The notes: generated by a model not told the origin, from the sequence alone. A stretch of DNA of 64,000 nucleotides from Pogostemon cablin (GCA_023678885.1 CM042987.1:27800927-27864926); one strand, 5' to 3'; shown: positions 47,001-59,029, numbered from the stretch's first letter. Translations and numbers: made by a program.

Positions 47001-48730
47001 TTCATCATAACAAAAGTTTTCGAACCATGAGACTAAATCGACGTATTTCAAAAGTTATGAGATGAAATTGATTTAAATTTATTTTTTCGTGATGAAATTT
47101 AAGCAAAAGTGAATGATATAACACGAAAATGAAAACCTTAAATTTTTTTAGAACTTTTCTTTAATAAATTAAAAAAGTGTGGGTCAAATTATATTTTAAG
47201 CTCCCAAAAGCAGTCTATATCAATAATTACGTTTTGGTGTTACATTTTATGTTACAAACTGTGGATGAACGACTCTAGAAAAGGCTTAGATTTTTTATAC
47301 CTCACAAGTGCCATTCATTTAATAAGGGCAAAACAAGAAATGTATTATCAAAATATATTGTACCCTATATACTTTTGGTGAAAATCAATTATTTACAAAT
47401 ATATTATCTCATGTAATCCATTCATTCCATAAGACCTCCCATACTATTTTCATTTGTTTGTGATCTACAAATTCCTTAGCATTTAGAAAATGAAAGGAAA
47501 AAAAATGTAGTTTTGATCCCACATAAAGGATTTTATTTCACTTTAGTCCTTTCCATAATATTTTTATCTCGTTGGTTTATTTTGAAGTTTCAGTCTATCA
47601 AATTTAATTTCCGTCTATCAAATTAATAGAGACGTGGCTGGTATGGATAGATTAATTATTTTCTTTTATTTAGCAAAATTAAAATTTCCAATAATTCACC
47701 AAAATTAAATATATCACAGATTAACAGAATCATCATTCAAACTACACTTCTAATTACAAAATGGGCAATTTAGCCCTTTATCTTAATTCTTGAGATCAAA
47801 TAAACCCCCGTCTTATTTTTTATATATTTAAGTCCTTAATCTTTTAGGATTGAATCAAGCCTTATCTTTTCAAATAAAAGAAAAGGTTCATAAAAACTCC
47901 TCATTTTTTTTTTCTCATTTGGTGTTAATATAAAAACTAAGAGACTATTTAAAAGGAATTAAGTTTTTTAGGACTATCTTCAATAGAGTATAAACCGTCT
48001 CATATCTTTTTACTTTATTCGAAAAGATTTCAAAATAATTCTAACATTCAATTTCGTTCCAAAATAATATTTTTTTACCAATTTTGTATCATAACTTTGC
48101 AAAAGTACCGATTCAGTCTCATCCCATGAAATTAGAAAAATTGTACTATATTTTTAAGTAAAAAGGACCATATATTTTTTTTTGAGAATTTAAAAGTTAC
48201 GAGACTATTTAAAAGAACCATATATTACGTACCTGGATCTCCTGATTGTGATGCCAGTGTTGGTGGAGATGCAATCGTATCTCCTCAGCCATCTTACCAA
48301 CAGATTGTCTGAGTGCTTCAGGATTCATAAATGACAAGAATGCCCTCCTCACACGCTTGTGATCTTCACCCTTTAATTCTAATATATTCCTCTCTCCAAT
48401 GATCCTTCTAAGCGATGCTGGCAACTTATTACAAAGCGTGTTCTCACCAGCTGTGTACATGAACTTGTTTGCAGCCTGTCCCTGAACCAGCACCGCGGGC
48501 TTTCCAAAGACGTGAAGCTTCGAAATCGGGCCGTATTTTCGAGCTCGTTTGAACCACTCTTCACCACTGTTGTCTCTCATGGCTTTCATGAGTTGGAGGG
48601 ATTGGCCAATGAGGGGCAATCCTAGCGAACCGGGTGGAACCGTTTTGGATGAAAGGTTCCATCTCTTGAGGAAGAATAGGAGAGAAAGAGTGAAGAGAAG
48701 AAGAGCCAAGTAAACTGCAGCAATATCCAT
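44059..48730 (-). CDS. Cytochrome P450, CYP85 clan, CYP728-like (4 exons, 479 aa)
   Basis: Exons on the minus strand are 48730-48233, 46037-45608, 44641-44439 and 44367-44059 (498+430+203+309 bp, open throughout, stop included). All introns fit GT...AG: CAG|GTACGT, AAAG|GTAGAA and CAG|GTAAAC are the donors. The protein has an N-terminal membrane anchor (VYLALLLFTLSLLFF), a proline hinge (PPGSLGLPLIGQ), the I-helix oxygen-binding motif GGYDTT at residues 281-286, the K-helix ExxR at 346-349 (EALR) and the haem loop FGGGQRMCAG with cysteine 424. It should be an ER-bound haem monooxygenase. The text around GQAANKFMYTAGENTLCNK and GEDHKRVRRAFLSF recalls CYP728 proteins, whose substrates I do not know. 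Length is normal and no lesion is visible, so this is the one apparently functional host gene. Introns 1 and 2 hold transposons, one 4 bp from an acceptor. Confidence 0.9.
44648..45318. mobile_element. PIF/Harbinger-like MITE in P450 intron 2 next to the splice acceptor (671 bp)
   Basis: Ends GTGCTTGTTTGGTTGTAGGT and CACAAGCAAACGACCCC are imperfect inverted repeats flanked by TTA on both sides (44645-44647, 45319-45321). The core (about 44855-45120) is almost pure AAT/TAAT low-complexity sequence. On the gene's strand the element ends 4 bp before the acceptor AG of exon 3, so it now supplies most of the 3' intron signals. Confidence 0.85.
46196..46948. mobile_element. Repeat element with CCCGGGCGCAC ends in P450 intron 1
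   Basis: Left CTTGTGTGTACCCGGGCGCAC and right GTGCGCCCGGGCGCACGCAAG form imperfect inverted ends. The left terminus is repeated about 70 bp further in (near 46266). An hAT element sits in its right part. Related copies are at about 28045-28140 and 49150-49370. No clear target duplication; class unknown. Confidence 0.6.
46510..46924. mobile_element. hAT-like element with CAGTGGCGGA ends (415 bp)
   Basis: CAGTGGCGGAC and GTCCGCCACTG-type ends with a perfect 8-bp duplication GGTGTGCG (46502-46509, 46925-46932). Nested in the repeat at 46196-46948 and therefore in P450 intron 1. No transposase. Confidence 0.9.
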
Positions 48731-48782
48731 GTCTACTCATGGAAGCATGCACTCTTTGTTGCTCCTTTCTTATTAACCCAGA

Positions 48783-48792
48783 TTTATACCTC
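48783..48792 (-). promoter_or_regulatory. Candidate TATA box of the P450 gene
   Basis: GGTATAAATC on the minus strand lies about 53-62 bp before the ATG at 48730. A start site 25-30 bp downstream would leave a 5' UTR of about 25-30 bases, which is short but possible. Confidence 0.5.
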
Positions 48793-49918
48793 ATACATTA
48801 ATCCGAATATAATATTTAATGTGTAATGGTTGATTTTTATACATTCTTTTACTTTTTTGCCGCTAATTTAAAGTAATAGCATATTGTGTAATTTTATATT
48901 AACTTTTTGGAGTTTTGTTATAAGACTCGCATTTACTAAAATGAAAATAAATACTAATTTGTAATAAAACGATCAAAATGGGACAGTGAGAGGTTATTCA
49001 CATTTTCACGATCGAATATCATTTTCTTATTTACTTTACAAATTATTTATAAAATAGTTCAATTTAATGATTCATATAAGAAAATGATTACTATTAAAAA
49101 AAATCACTTTTTTACAAAAAAAAATTCATTTGAGACGATATGAAAAAGAGTTGGTTTCTTGTGTCTCCAGGTGCACAAAATGTGAAAGGGTACAAAGGTA
49201 CAATATTTTGTTCTAAAGGGTATATACACTTTAGTTAATAAGGTTACAATATTTTATTCTAAATGATATACACTTTCATTAAAAAAAATTTTCAAAAAAT
49301 AAAAGATACATATCTTTATACTAAAGGGTATATGGGTATACAGTACACAAGTTTTTGTCTATGAAAAAGACTAGCTTTTAATAATAAGTTCCATGTCTTT
49401 GCTCAAAATTAAACCTCAAGTGTTTTTTTTTTTTAAATTTAAGAGAGCATCTATTATAGAGTTCTACCATATTTGATCCCTATTCTCCTTAATTAATTAA
49501 TTCCCTCTATTAATGTTATATTTTCTTTTCTTTTCTTTTCTTTCTTTCCTTTTTCTAATTTTTATTATATTTAAATAACTATTATATTTTAAATCCTAAA
49601 AGTAAAATATGCCAAAAATTACAATGGTAAAAATTAAAAATATATTTTTAAAATTAAAATTAAACCTTAAGAATAAATATTAGACTCTAGGACAATAAAT
49701 GCCGCAAACCATTAAGATATATTATACTATAATTGTGAAATTACAATTATATCCTTAAATTTAAAAATTAAAAGAAAACAAAAAGAGAAAAAGATTTAAA
49801 ATAATAATAATAAAAAAAAAACCGAAAAGATAATCCGCGAAATATGTAGGAAATTGGGGGAGGGGCCGGTTTCTATATAATTAATTAGAACCGGTTCTAT
49901 AGAAGTTGTTGTCTTGTA
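48793..49918. other. P450 upstream region, no further gene
   Basis: AT-rich. Includes a copy of the CTTGTGTGTACC repeat family at about 49150-49370 in the opposite orientation to 46196-46948, with the shared words AAAGGGTATATACACTTT and ACAGTACACAAG. No other feature recognised. Confidence 0.45.
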
Positions 49919-50207
49919 CTCCATTCGTCCCCCAAAGTATTTTACACTTTTCTTTTTCATCTGTCCCACAAAATATTTCACACTTTATTTTTACTAAAAT
50001 GGTAAAAAATACATTATAACAATACCTACTTTTTACACATATCCCAACATAATTCTCATTTTTTCACACATTCCAATAACTTTACACATCATTTTCATTA
50101 AATTAATTAAAATACTTTTTCTCTTTTTTACTTTATACATAAAATAATAATTTTTTCTTAAACTCCGCGCATAACAATACGTGAAGTACTTCGGGGGACG
50201 GAGGGAG
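49919..50207. mobile_element. Stowaway MITE, fused to the next copy
   Basis: Left CTCCATTCGTCCCCCAAAGT pairs with right ACTTCGGGGGACGGAGGGA. The right edge passes directly into another Stowaway without its left terminus. Confidence 0.85.
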
Positions 50208-50419
50208 GCTAAGAGTCTCATTTGCTTTTGGGCAAGTGGATTAAAGAGTATTATTATTTAATGTGTAGTGAGTAGTTGTATTAGTGGGTGTGGGGGCCCC
50301 ATGTTTTAATTGTATTAGTGGGTGTGGGTGGGTTCCATGTGTCCAAAAAAGGAAATGAAACTCTTTGAGTAAGATGACAAAAATGGTAAAATGACCCTTT
50401 TAACCTGGGACGGAGGGAG
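50208..50419. mobile_element. Stowaway MITE lacking its left terminus
   Basis: Right end AACCTGGGACGGAGGGAG before TA. The interior has TTTGCTTTTGGGCAAGTG and GTAGTTGTATTAGTGGGTG as in other copies, but the expected left CTCCCTCCGTCCC is missing at the join with 50207. Confidence 0.8.
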
Positions 50420-51099
50420 TATTGCACATGGACATTGGCAAATGTTGCTGTCGGAAGACATAAATAATCCAATAGTGGAGAACAAAAAATTTAATAATTT
50501 TGTTGAACAAAAAGTTTATTAAACCAATAAATTTCTTCAAAAATTTTCCTCCTCTTCTCTCTAACTTACATCTCAAATTGGGTGGTGGGTGTGTGCGCAC
50601 ACTTGGGGTAGGTGTTGACTGTTGAGTGTGCTATGTATTCGAGTTTGTGTGCAAAACAATTTATTAAGGAGAGTGTATGTTTCGGGTGCGGGGTTAAAAT
50701 TATATTTTCTGGAAAGTGATTTCGGTTACACTCAATAATATTTCGAATGATAATAGTTTCGCATTAACATAACACTCAAACTGATTAATTACTATACAAT
50801 ATTATACTTTAATTTTCAATTTATCATCTCCACATAACAACATAATATATTTTATAGTTTGTTTATTACAAATATCACATAAAATTTATTTAAAAGTTAA
50901 CTAAATTAAAAAATAAATTACGTTTTGTGTTTATTTTTTTTGATCATCTATTATCTAACACACATCGGATCTTTTGCGTCATTTTCGTGCATCATTTTCT
51001 GTGCCACATATTAAGTGATTGACACGTAAGAGTGGAAATAAATCAAACCATTGCCCCCTAGGGATTAGGATTTAAGGTATAGTTTCTCTCTTTTATGTG
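50420..51099. other. Gene-free region
   Basis: No gene. The segment 50940-51090 (ACACATCGGATCTTTTGCGT, CATTTTCGTGCATCATTTTC, GACACGTAAGAG) recurs in inverse orientation at about 45390-45540 in P450 intron 2, so it is a dispersed repeat. Confidence 0.45.
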
Positions 51100-52735
51100 T
51101 CGTTGAACTTGGTTTCAATTTTGGTTAAATTGATTTAGAGCAAGTGTACTCTATCGCGTAGTAGACCGTAGTGACCAAGTGCAAAATTTATATAATATCG
51201 AACCCAAGGGCGAAAGTGGGTAGCCGTATTTGAGAAATGCTTTACTCTAGTAGGACTAATCAATAAAAGGAGGGAGAGTTTAACACTACAATTAACAACT
51301 AAAAAATCAATTAAAGATAGAACATCTACAAATGAGATGGATGATGGATGAAGGTGAACAATCTAAGAAGTATGTAAGACAAGCAACATCATGGAAAAAG
51401 GCTCATGTAGACTCACACACACATGCATTGAAGGGCTTCATGTTATGATATTAAGGGCAATCACTTAGGTTCTCAACTCTTTTACAAGTTTAAATCTCCT
51501 AGGGTTGTCACTTACTCTCAATTCCCATGAAGGTACTATGATCATAAGTTGGGTTCCCCTCACTGCTAGTTTATCATTAATGTCCTATCATGAGGTTCTA
51601 AGTACAAGAAGGGTATGGCTTACCTCCCCTCACACTAACTAAGTCATCTCATGCAATCAATGATTCAATTAAACCACTAAGCATAATATTGGAATGGTCA
51701 TCCTAACACTATTAATAGAGAATTTAACCACACAAATCATACATAAAATGAGAATAAGCATTCATGATAGAAAATATTCATAATAATCATTTCATCAAAC
51801 ATGTGGTGTGCAAAATCTACATAATCCCTAACCAATCATATTGCTAGCCTCACATGAGGAATAGCCACTACAAATCATAATGAAATCAATACATTCCATG
51901 GCAGCCAAATAATGAAGAAAATAACCAAATAAAGGTAAGTAGGCTCCCCATTGATGGTGAACTTCCTCCTCCTTGATCATGCTAAAATCTTCAACTAATG
52001 ATGAATTCCCCTTCTTAGATTGGTGGATGGATTTATGGATGGATTTGAGAAGATCAAGTGGATTGGATGGATGAAGGGTATGGAGATGGATGGAATAGAG
52101 TTAGTGTGTGAAAATATGGTGTAAAATGTGTGTGGAGCTGATCCCCACTGATTTCTCCTTTATTTTACACTCAAAATAGACATTTATACCTCCTTGGAAA
52201 CTTCTAGAACACAAAAATTGACTTCGGGCCGAGCTCGGGTTGGTGCAGCACAGTCTCACCGTTTTGCACATAACTTTCACATCCGAATCCCGATCCGAGT
52301 GATTTTTGTGCTCACGCGATCCTCTCGTCCGTGGCTTTCCAACCATATATCACACATCTAATTTTGAGCTCCACAAAAATGCAAAAAAATTAAACAAATT
52401 GGACGTATGTTTTTTCAGCATTTTGCTTTGGCTCGTTCTCCCTCGTTTCAACTCCGAATTGAGCTCCATTTTTCCCACATCTTCTTTATCATGTATAGAA
52501 TCCATTTCTACTTGAAAATCACACAAATTACACCAAAGTACCAATTCTCTAAATATTTACAAATATCGCACAATTTAAGGCACTTATTCATGCAAATCAC
52601 ACATTTATCATATCAAAGCACAAATCTCCATATCTTCATATAACCCCACCAAATGATATACAAAATGAATAAAAACACACAAAATACATAATAAAAATAC
52701 ACTAAAATTTAGGTGAAAACAACACTGATCAACAC
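51100..52735 (-). repeat. 3' LTR of the Tat/Athila-type element (about 1.6 kb)
   Basis: On the minus strand it starts TGATCAGTGTTGTTTTCACC right after the purine tract. A block at 52253-52350 (GTTTTGCACATAACTT, GCTCACGCGATCCTCTC, GGCTTTCCAACCATAT) is shared with the LTR at 28791-30468. The far end is near 51100 (AAGTTCAACGACA on the minus strand) and is approximate. Confidence 0.7.
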
Positions 52736-53356
52736 CCCAAACTTAAAGTATTGCTCGTCATCGAGCAACGAAAATGAGAAAACAAGAGGGAGAATTTTCA
52801 CCTAGAAAAAGACCTAAAGAACATAAGCAATAACACATCATAAGTAACAAGGATTACAAATCATATCAAGTGACACTACAATATTAAAATCATGACATGA
52901 AAAATTAACAAGTTCAAGTCTAAGAAAATAAGAGTAATAAAGTCCCTTCATATCCAAACCTCACATCGGATATCAAAATGCACTCAACACTCTATAAGGT
53001 AGGGTATAGCAATACTCATCAATCAATTGAATCCGAAGCACCATAAGCTTGCTCACGGACTACATTCACAAGCCACTAAGACTTCAACAAGTGATCAAAT
53101 ATGACTTTACCTTTCGATGTAATATTAGGCTCTTTGGTAGGGTAGAAAGATTATGGATAAAAATGACTATTCAGTGTAGATAATCGAAGAGATGATCAGC
53201 TTCTTCAACTTCTTCACGTTTCCATCTTTCTTTCTTTTCTTTTCTAATTACAAGCACTAATCATTATCATTCCTTTGATTTCTTGAGCTTCTTTAGATTT
53301 GCATGCTTCCTTTCTTTGACTTTTGAATTCTTTGAGCATATTTTTGTTGATTTGCT

Positions 53357-55115
53357 TGATGAGAGTGGAAATTTACGTCTTTTTGATCTTATAATACCTT
53401 ATTTTTATTAGAATAAGACCATACATTCGTGTCGGATTATGTAGCTTATGTATTTTACATGATTATGGTGCTACTAATGGGTTTTATTGAGTTTTGAAGG
53501 TTAAAACAGGGTAGAAATGAAGCACGAACGAAAATAAGCAAGAAACGGGGCTGAAAAGACCCAACTCGAGTTGTAACATGCAACTCGAGTTGCAACACGA
53601 CTTGCAACACAAGTCGAGTTAGGGTCCGAAACGTGTCCATAATCGTCCAGAGAGCTTACTCGAGTTGCAAGGTCCAACTCGACTTGCAACTCGAGTCAAG
53701 TAGGGGGCAGAGCATCGTCTGAAAATTATCCAGAGAGATTACTCGAGTTGCAAGGCCTTACTCGACTTGCAACTCGATTTGAGTTGGGTCCCGAAGGCAG
53801 TCCGGTTTCAGAGCATCGCAACACGACTTGACAGGCGAGTGCACTACTTAGCAACACTACTTGTGTAAGGTGACTCGAGTTGCATTTCAACGCAACAATG
53901 GTCATGTTGCCAACTCGAGTTGGGTACCCCAACTCGAGTTGGGTTATTTTGGACTAAAAATCGAGATTTTTGATTCCCTGTGCGTGACAACATGTAAAAA
54001 CAGCCCAACCAAGTCAGTTTTGTGGCCCAAGATATAAAAAAGGTCAAAACACCTGGAGAGAGAGACCGATCATTCACCACAGAAACACACCGTGAATTCA
54101 ATTCACGCTTCATCCATTCATCTACCCACTCACATCAAATCTTCCATCATCCATCCCATCGGTCAAGAGGAGGATTCTAGTGCGATTGAGAGAGCAATCC
54201 AATCGGAGAGACGAAGGAAGAACGCAAACCACGTGACACTAGGGTTTCGTATTCTTTTCTTTATTTTCCCTTTGTTGATTTTGTTATGAATTTGATAGCC
54301 ATGAGGGTTGTGTGTAACCTCATGGGCTAAAACCCTTTACAGTTTTAAGGATTGAGGGTTAGATGTAGTTGATTTGGGAACCTAGACTAATCTTGTGAAT
54401 TTATACTGTTGATAATCCTTATTTATTCATTTTTTTCCAAACTTTGTCATACGTTTGTAACGTCTTCATAGCATATTATTGATATTTCCCGTGATGCTTG
54501 ATATGTTATGTTAGCTTGTGTGCATCTGTACTTGATACTGTTTGATTGCTAGGGATTAAAGTAGTTCGCCCGTGAACCCTGATAATCCTAAGAGCAGGTA
54601 AATAGGGTACTTGATTATCTTAGTGGAACAATGCAATTAAGAGGTCAAGTAGGAAGTGAATAAGATTGAATATGAATTCCAGAGAATATATGTTAGATGA
54701 ATTGGCCATCCGGAGGTTTATAAAATTCGCTTTATTAGTATCTAGGAGGGAGGATTAAAACTACTTACGCGTTGTTTTGTAACGTTAATCCATTAAAACA
54801 GTATGAATGAACAGTAGGACGTCTAGAAAACCAAATCAATTGCATTAAACCTGATACTTTAGATCTGTTATTTCTCTTTTGATCAAACTTGAATAATTCT
54901 CATTTCTTCTATTTATTGTGTTAATTGTTATTTAAAGTTCATCAAAACACTTGGAAATTGGTTACAATAATTCTAGTTAGTTAGTAATTTAAGATAAATA
55001 AATAGTTGGCTGTCTCAGTGGGAATGATATTTAATTTAATTGGGGTACTTGCATTTACAATTGATATCCCTACACTTGGGGATTTAGTTGGAGTGCGCAA
55101 TAATAGCCTAACAAG
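53357..55115 (+). mobile_element. Solo LTR with CAACTCGAGTTG word array, nested
   Basis: Related to the Athila-type LTRs (GGGTTTTATTGAGTTTTGAAG near the start; CATGAGGGTTGTGTGTAACC and CCCTACACTTGGGGAT towards the end) but inverted relative to its host element. A possible 5-bp duplication TTGCT lies at 53352-53356 and 55116-55120, although the ends are then TG...AG, so the exact boundaries are uncertain. The stretch 53560-53950 is crowded with CAACTCGAGTTG-type palindromes. Confidence 0.65.
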
Positions 55116-56936
55116 TTGCTCATTTTTTCTTATGTTGAGGTTGTATGCACATTTTGCTTGAGCTTTTTTCATCCTTTTCTTGCTTGTTTACCTTTTCCTT
55201 CTTTCTTTTGCACAACTTCACCATCAAACCTTGTAAACCATCATCTCCTCAATCACCCACACAAATGTTATGTATATAAGGCTTAAATGGGTAATCATAG
55301 CTTATAATGTGCTTATATAACAAAAAATAGGCTTTAAGGCTCAATGTGGTTAACTAAGGATGGTGTATAAGGTAAGGAAATATATGACAATGACTTTAAA
55401 GTAACAAGGATGGCCTAAGATCATATCACTAATCTCCACCAATCGGGCTCATTTCCATAGTCCATGAGCAAGTTCTAGTTTACCAAGATTCAATCGATCC
55501 ACTTATGAAAAACTGATCATGGAGGCATGGTTGAGGCTCAAATGCTCACAAGCTTTTGCTCGAACCTTTAGGAACCTATTACACCTCAATTCATCTCAAA
55601 CTTGAACAAATTAAATAGAACATGTCACAATTTTAAAGAGTAGAGATTCTCAACATAGTTCGCCATCACTTATCACAAACAACATGCCATTACTCACATT
55701 CAAAAATGACTCACAACATCCCAAAACAAACCACCAAGAAATCCTAAACAAGAATAAAAATACAAACAAAACACATAAGAAAAGACTCATCAAACAAGAA
55801 ACAACACAAAAACACATAACATGCAACAACAAAAATTCATCTATCAAAAGAAATTCAAGCACATATCCTCATCATCCAATACATGTAAGCTCAAGATTTT
55901 GCCACCTTATTTAAAAATGAGAAAAACTAATAAAGCAAGTAAACCTCCAAAATACATAACAAATGAAGTAGCATACCACTCCAATCAATCCAATTCAAAA
56001 TCACACATACGCTAAGCAAATGGAAATGATGAGTAGTAAAGTGAACTCCCTGAAAAGGCATTTGGAAGTGGAAATGGTTGGCACGGGCTTCCGGATTGCG
56101 TACACAATGAATCTCGACTTGATTTTCGGGCTCTATTCGTGCTTCCATTACACTTCATTTATGCTCAACAACTCATCAAAACCATTAGCACAACAATTAT
56201 TATCAAATAATGAACTAGCATGCACTTCAACACAACCAAGCTATCCAAAATCAAACCAATACTCATGAGAACCCAATTTTACAAGAAGATTTTACAAGAA
56301 GATCTCTCAATCAACATAATAAGCACACTCAAGTGGTGAGTCACACCATGCACTCCCCCCAAACTTAAATCGAAACAAGTGGAGAATTAAATTTACAAAA
56401 AATGGTGGGACCTACCCTTGTATTTTCCAATAATGAGTTTCTTGTAGAGAAATATATGCATCATAATGATTCAAAGTATGTCCACCACGCACTATCCCCC
56501 CAAACTTAAATTGAAACAAAAGTTGCAATTTAAGTTTGCAAAAAATGGTGAAACATACTTTAACAATTCAAACCAAGCACTTCTCGTATTTTCACTACGC
56601 ATTCTCCTGAGCACAATCAACCTACATGCCAAAAATACAACAAAACTAAATCAAAGCAATTAAATGAAAGTAATAAAGTAAATGATGGGTTGCCTCCCAT
56701 CCAGCGCTAAGTTTAATGTCTTCAAGCCAGACGGAACATGGAGAACTCATCGGAATGACCAAGGGTATCGTTCGTTCTTGTCATCAAATTTTAATCTTTG
56801 TGCTTCTTCCTCTATTAGGCATTTGTGGCAAGTAAGGACCATAGTAGCATCCTTCGAGATTTGCTTCAAAAACTCAACTCGCTTGAGCTTACATTCCATT
56901 AACCTTTCCTTTCAGTCCCCCACTTATTCCTCTTTA

Positions 56937-57590
56937 TCAAATATGTTCCCAATATTTCTTCAAGTTCTCTTTTGTACCTAAGGCATTGAGAAGAATCAAT
57001 AGGTAAGACAAAGTCAATATAACAATATTTTGAAACTCAATGCAACTTGAAGAGTTTAAAGGTTTAGAAATGCTCATTTCACTCTCGAACTCATTTTCAA
57101 GTGCCTTTAGACCTTGTTCCACTTCATCAAATTTATACTTCTCTCTTGATTCTTCATCTTCACTCGAATCTTTCTTATCAACACGAGACAAGAAATCATG
57201 GATAATCTCTTCATCCTCAAAGCTCTCTTCTACCTTAGACTCGTTACTCCTCTCATTTTCCTCCTCTAGGCTTTCTTTTACCATGTCTTCCTTATTCTCA
57301 CTAAGCTTAACATCTCTTGAGTCTTCTTTATTATCCCCCGAACACTCTTCTACATCTAACTCTTCTTCAATACTTTCATCAAAATTTTCCATTTCATGTA
57401 GAGTGTTTCATTCACTTATCATTTGACTCATTTGACGTTCTAGGGCCTCAAATCTCCTCTCATTTTCCTCATCTTCTCTCTTTCTTTCCTCTCTCTCTTT
57501 CCTTCTTTCTTCTCTCATTTCTCTTCTTCCTTCAATCATCTCATTCTACATATCCATGAGTTGCCCAACTCTATCTTCTACGGGTGGCTT
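56937..57590 (-). pseudogene. gag-like coding remnant of the non-autonomous element
   Basis: From about 57590 leftwards the minus strand reads PPVEDRVGQLMDM, then a stop and NEMIEGRREMREERKERER ... RRFEALERQMSQM, another stop, then a 151-codon frame (57392-56937) that is highly acidic (SIEEELDVEECSGDNKEDSR) and ends with a hydrophobic stretch. The charged coiled-coil-like text ending in LERQMSQM resembles the C-terminal part of gag in Athila/Tat elements. The plus-strand ORFs here are antisense shadows. No protease or polymerase follows. Confidence 0.55.
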
Positions 57591-57830
57591 TATCTCTTCA
57601 GGGCTTTCGACGATGAACTGTAGCTCCCATTCCTATGATGATGGTTATGCTGCTGCGAAATCCGCCTCATCGATTCTTCCCCAAATACTCTTGATCCTTT
57701 CTTAGTTTCCTTATTAACCACAATTCTATCAGGCCCATGGATCTTATAATAACTTAATACCACATCTTGCAAAACGAACCATCTAGGCCTCCACCCTTTA
57801 CCATACACAGTAGAAATGATGCATAGCGTC
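57591..57830 (-). pseudogene. PH-domain fragment of an OSBP-related (ORP) gene
   Basis: The minus-strand frame has YGKGWRPRWFVLQDVVLSYY then KIHGPDRIVVNKETKKGSRV and FGEESMRRISQQHNHHHRNG. The GKGWRxRWFVLQDGVLSYYKIHGP string is the hallmark PH domain of plant oxysterol-binding-protein-related proteins of the ORP1 type. It stops at about 57591, where gag-like text of the neighbouring retroelement begins, and it lacks the domain's C-terminal half and the sterol-binding domain. It may be captured by the Mutator-like element whose right end is at 59204, or it may be a remnant of a real gene cut by the retroelement. Confidence 0.7.
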
Positions 57831-58570
57831 GGAACAATTTTGTCAAAGAAGAAATGGGGAAAGAGAAGAGGGAGATTTTAAATATTTATATTTGAATCCA
57901 AAACTAATCTAAACAGTAAGGGCAAATCTTTCAGCGAATTGGACACAAATGAGGATTCGCGATAATGAGGAAGGAGAGACTGCAATGAGGAAGGAGAGAC
58001 TGCACAAATGAAAAAAAATTAGGGTTTCAATAGAGTTTTGTTCACGACACTTTCTTAATTTACAAACAGGTCCAAATATTTTGTGTAAATTATAAAAAAT
58101 ACACCAAAATTTTTATTTAAAATTGTGAAAGGATGATCAACGGTCTAGATGAGATGCTAAAAAATAAATGGACATGATTAACCAAAAAAAGTCAAAATAA
58201 GTAAAATTTGGTCAAAATTGAGGAAATCTATTTTGCTTTTATATTAGTATAGATAAGATAAACATCTCGAAAAAATTGAAGAGCGAGAGAGTGTAACCTT
58301 GAATCAAAAAAGAAGTTACTGTGGATCGAGATCGAATCTTCCTTCAAGAAGAAGATCGGCATGCTTATAACATTGCTCTAAAAATACCCAATCATGATCC
58401 TTTAGGTTTACTGCAGGGTTTTGAGGAATGCCAAATTTTTTTTTTTTTTGGAAGTTAGTTTTTGTTGGTTTCGGATAAAGGCGGATTAAGGCTGTGCAAG
58501 AAATGTGCAGATGGTATGCTCAGAGAAATTTACAATGGGAATCAATATCATGTGGCTATATTACCACTTT
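57831..58570. other. Intergenic or transposon interior, no gene
   Basis: No coding signal. A 22-bp direct repeat (GAGGAAGGAGAGACTGCA region, near 57967 and 57987) is visible. It may belong to the interior of the Mutator-like element ending at 59204. Confidence 0.35.
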
Positions 58571-58921
58571 TAGGGGTGAAAATCAAACCAAACTATTTGG
58601 TACTCGACTCGAGATCGTTTGATAAAAGTTCAATTTGAGCTCGGTTTGATAAAGATATCAAACAAACTTGAACAGACTTTTACGTTTGATAAAATTAAAA
58701 GCTTGGCTTGAACTCGAGCTCGATTAATGAAAATAGATAAAGTAAGTGTAAATTTATCAAGCTACTCGAGTTCGGTTCATGTTCGGCTCGATAAAAGCTC
58801 GTTCGGGCTCGACTCGATTGGTTATCAAATAAGCTCGAACATATATTTTAAAGCTCGATAATATTTCAAACAAGCTTGAACAACACATCGTTCTGTTCGG
58901 CTCGACTCATTTACACCCCTA
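58571..58921. mobile_element. hAT-like element made of GCTCGA words (351 bp)
   Basis: Ends TAGGGGTGAAAAT and TTACACCCCTA. Flanks ACCACTTT (58563-58570) and GCCACTTT (58922-58929) agree at 7 of 8. Interior words (AGCTCGA, GGCTCGA, CTCGAGTTCG) make it a close relative of the element at 22998-23345. Confidence 0.87.
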
Positions 58922-59029
58922 GCCACTTTGCTTAATTAGTAGTGCTTAGAGCGCCGGCGTTGATCGGATTATCGTAAATGATGTGCCCTAAATATCTTTT
59001 TAGCACCTAATTCTTGATTAAAAACGACA

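Larger units (their letters stand above)
51100..57590 (-). mobile_element. Large non-autonomous Tat/Athila-type retrotransposon, minus strand, 5' end missing
   Basis: On the minus strand a broken gag-like region (57590-56937) is followed by non-coding internal DNA, then a purine tract (AACTTTAAGTTTGGGG, 52754-52737 region) and an LTR (about 52735-51100). Protease, reverse transcriptase and integrase are absent although the internal region is about 3 kb, excluding a nested solo LTR at 53357-55115. The primer site and 5' LTR are missing: the gag side stops at an unrelated gene fragment at 57590. Two further CCCCCCAAACTTAAAT tracts at about 56356 and 56496 duplicate the purine-tract sequence. 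Confidence 0.72.

Noticed and set aside
43800..48730. Functional link between the RLP pseudogene and the P450 as a cluster
   Set aside because: They are unrelated families, one is dead, and no third pathway gene is present.
57040..57559. Serine-rich plus-strand ORFs
   Set aside because: Antisense of the acidic gag-like region (GAA/GAG codons read as TTC/CTC); no independent support.
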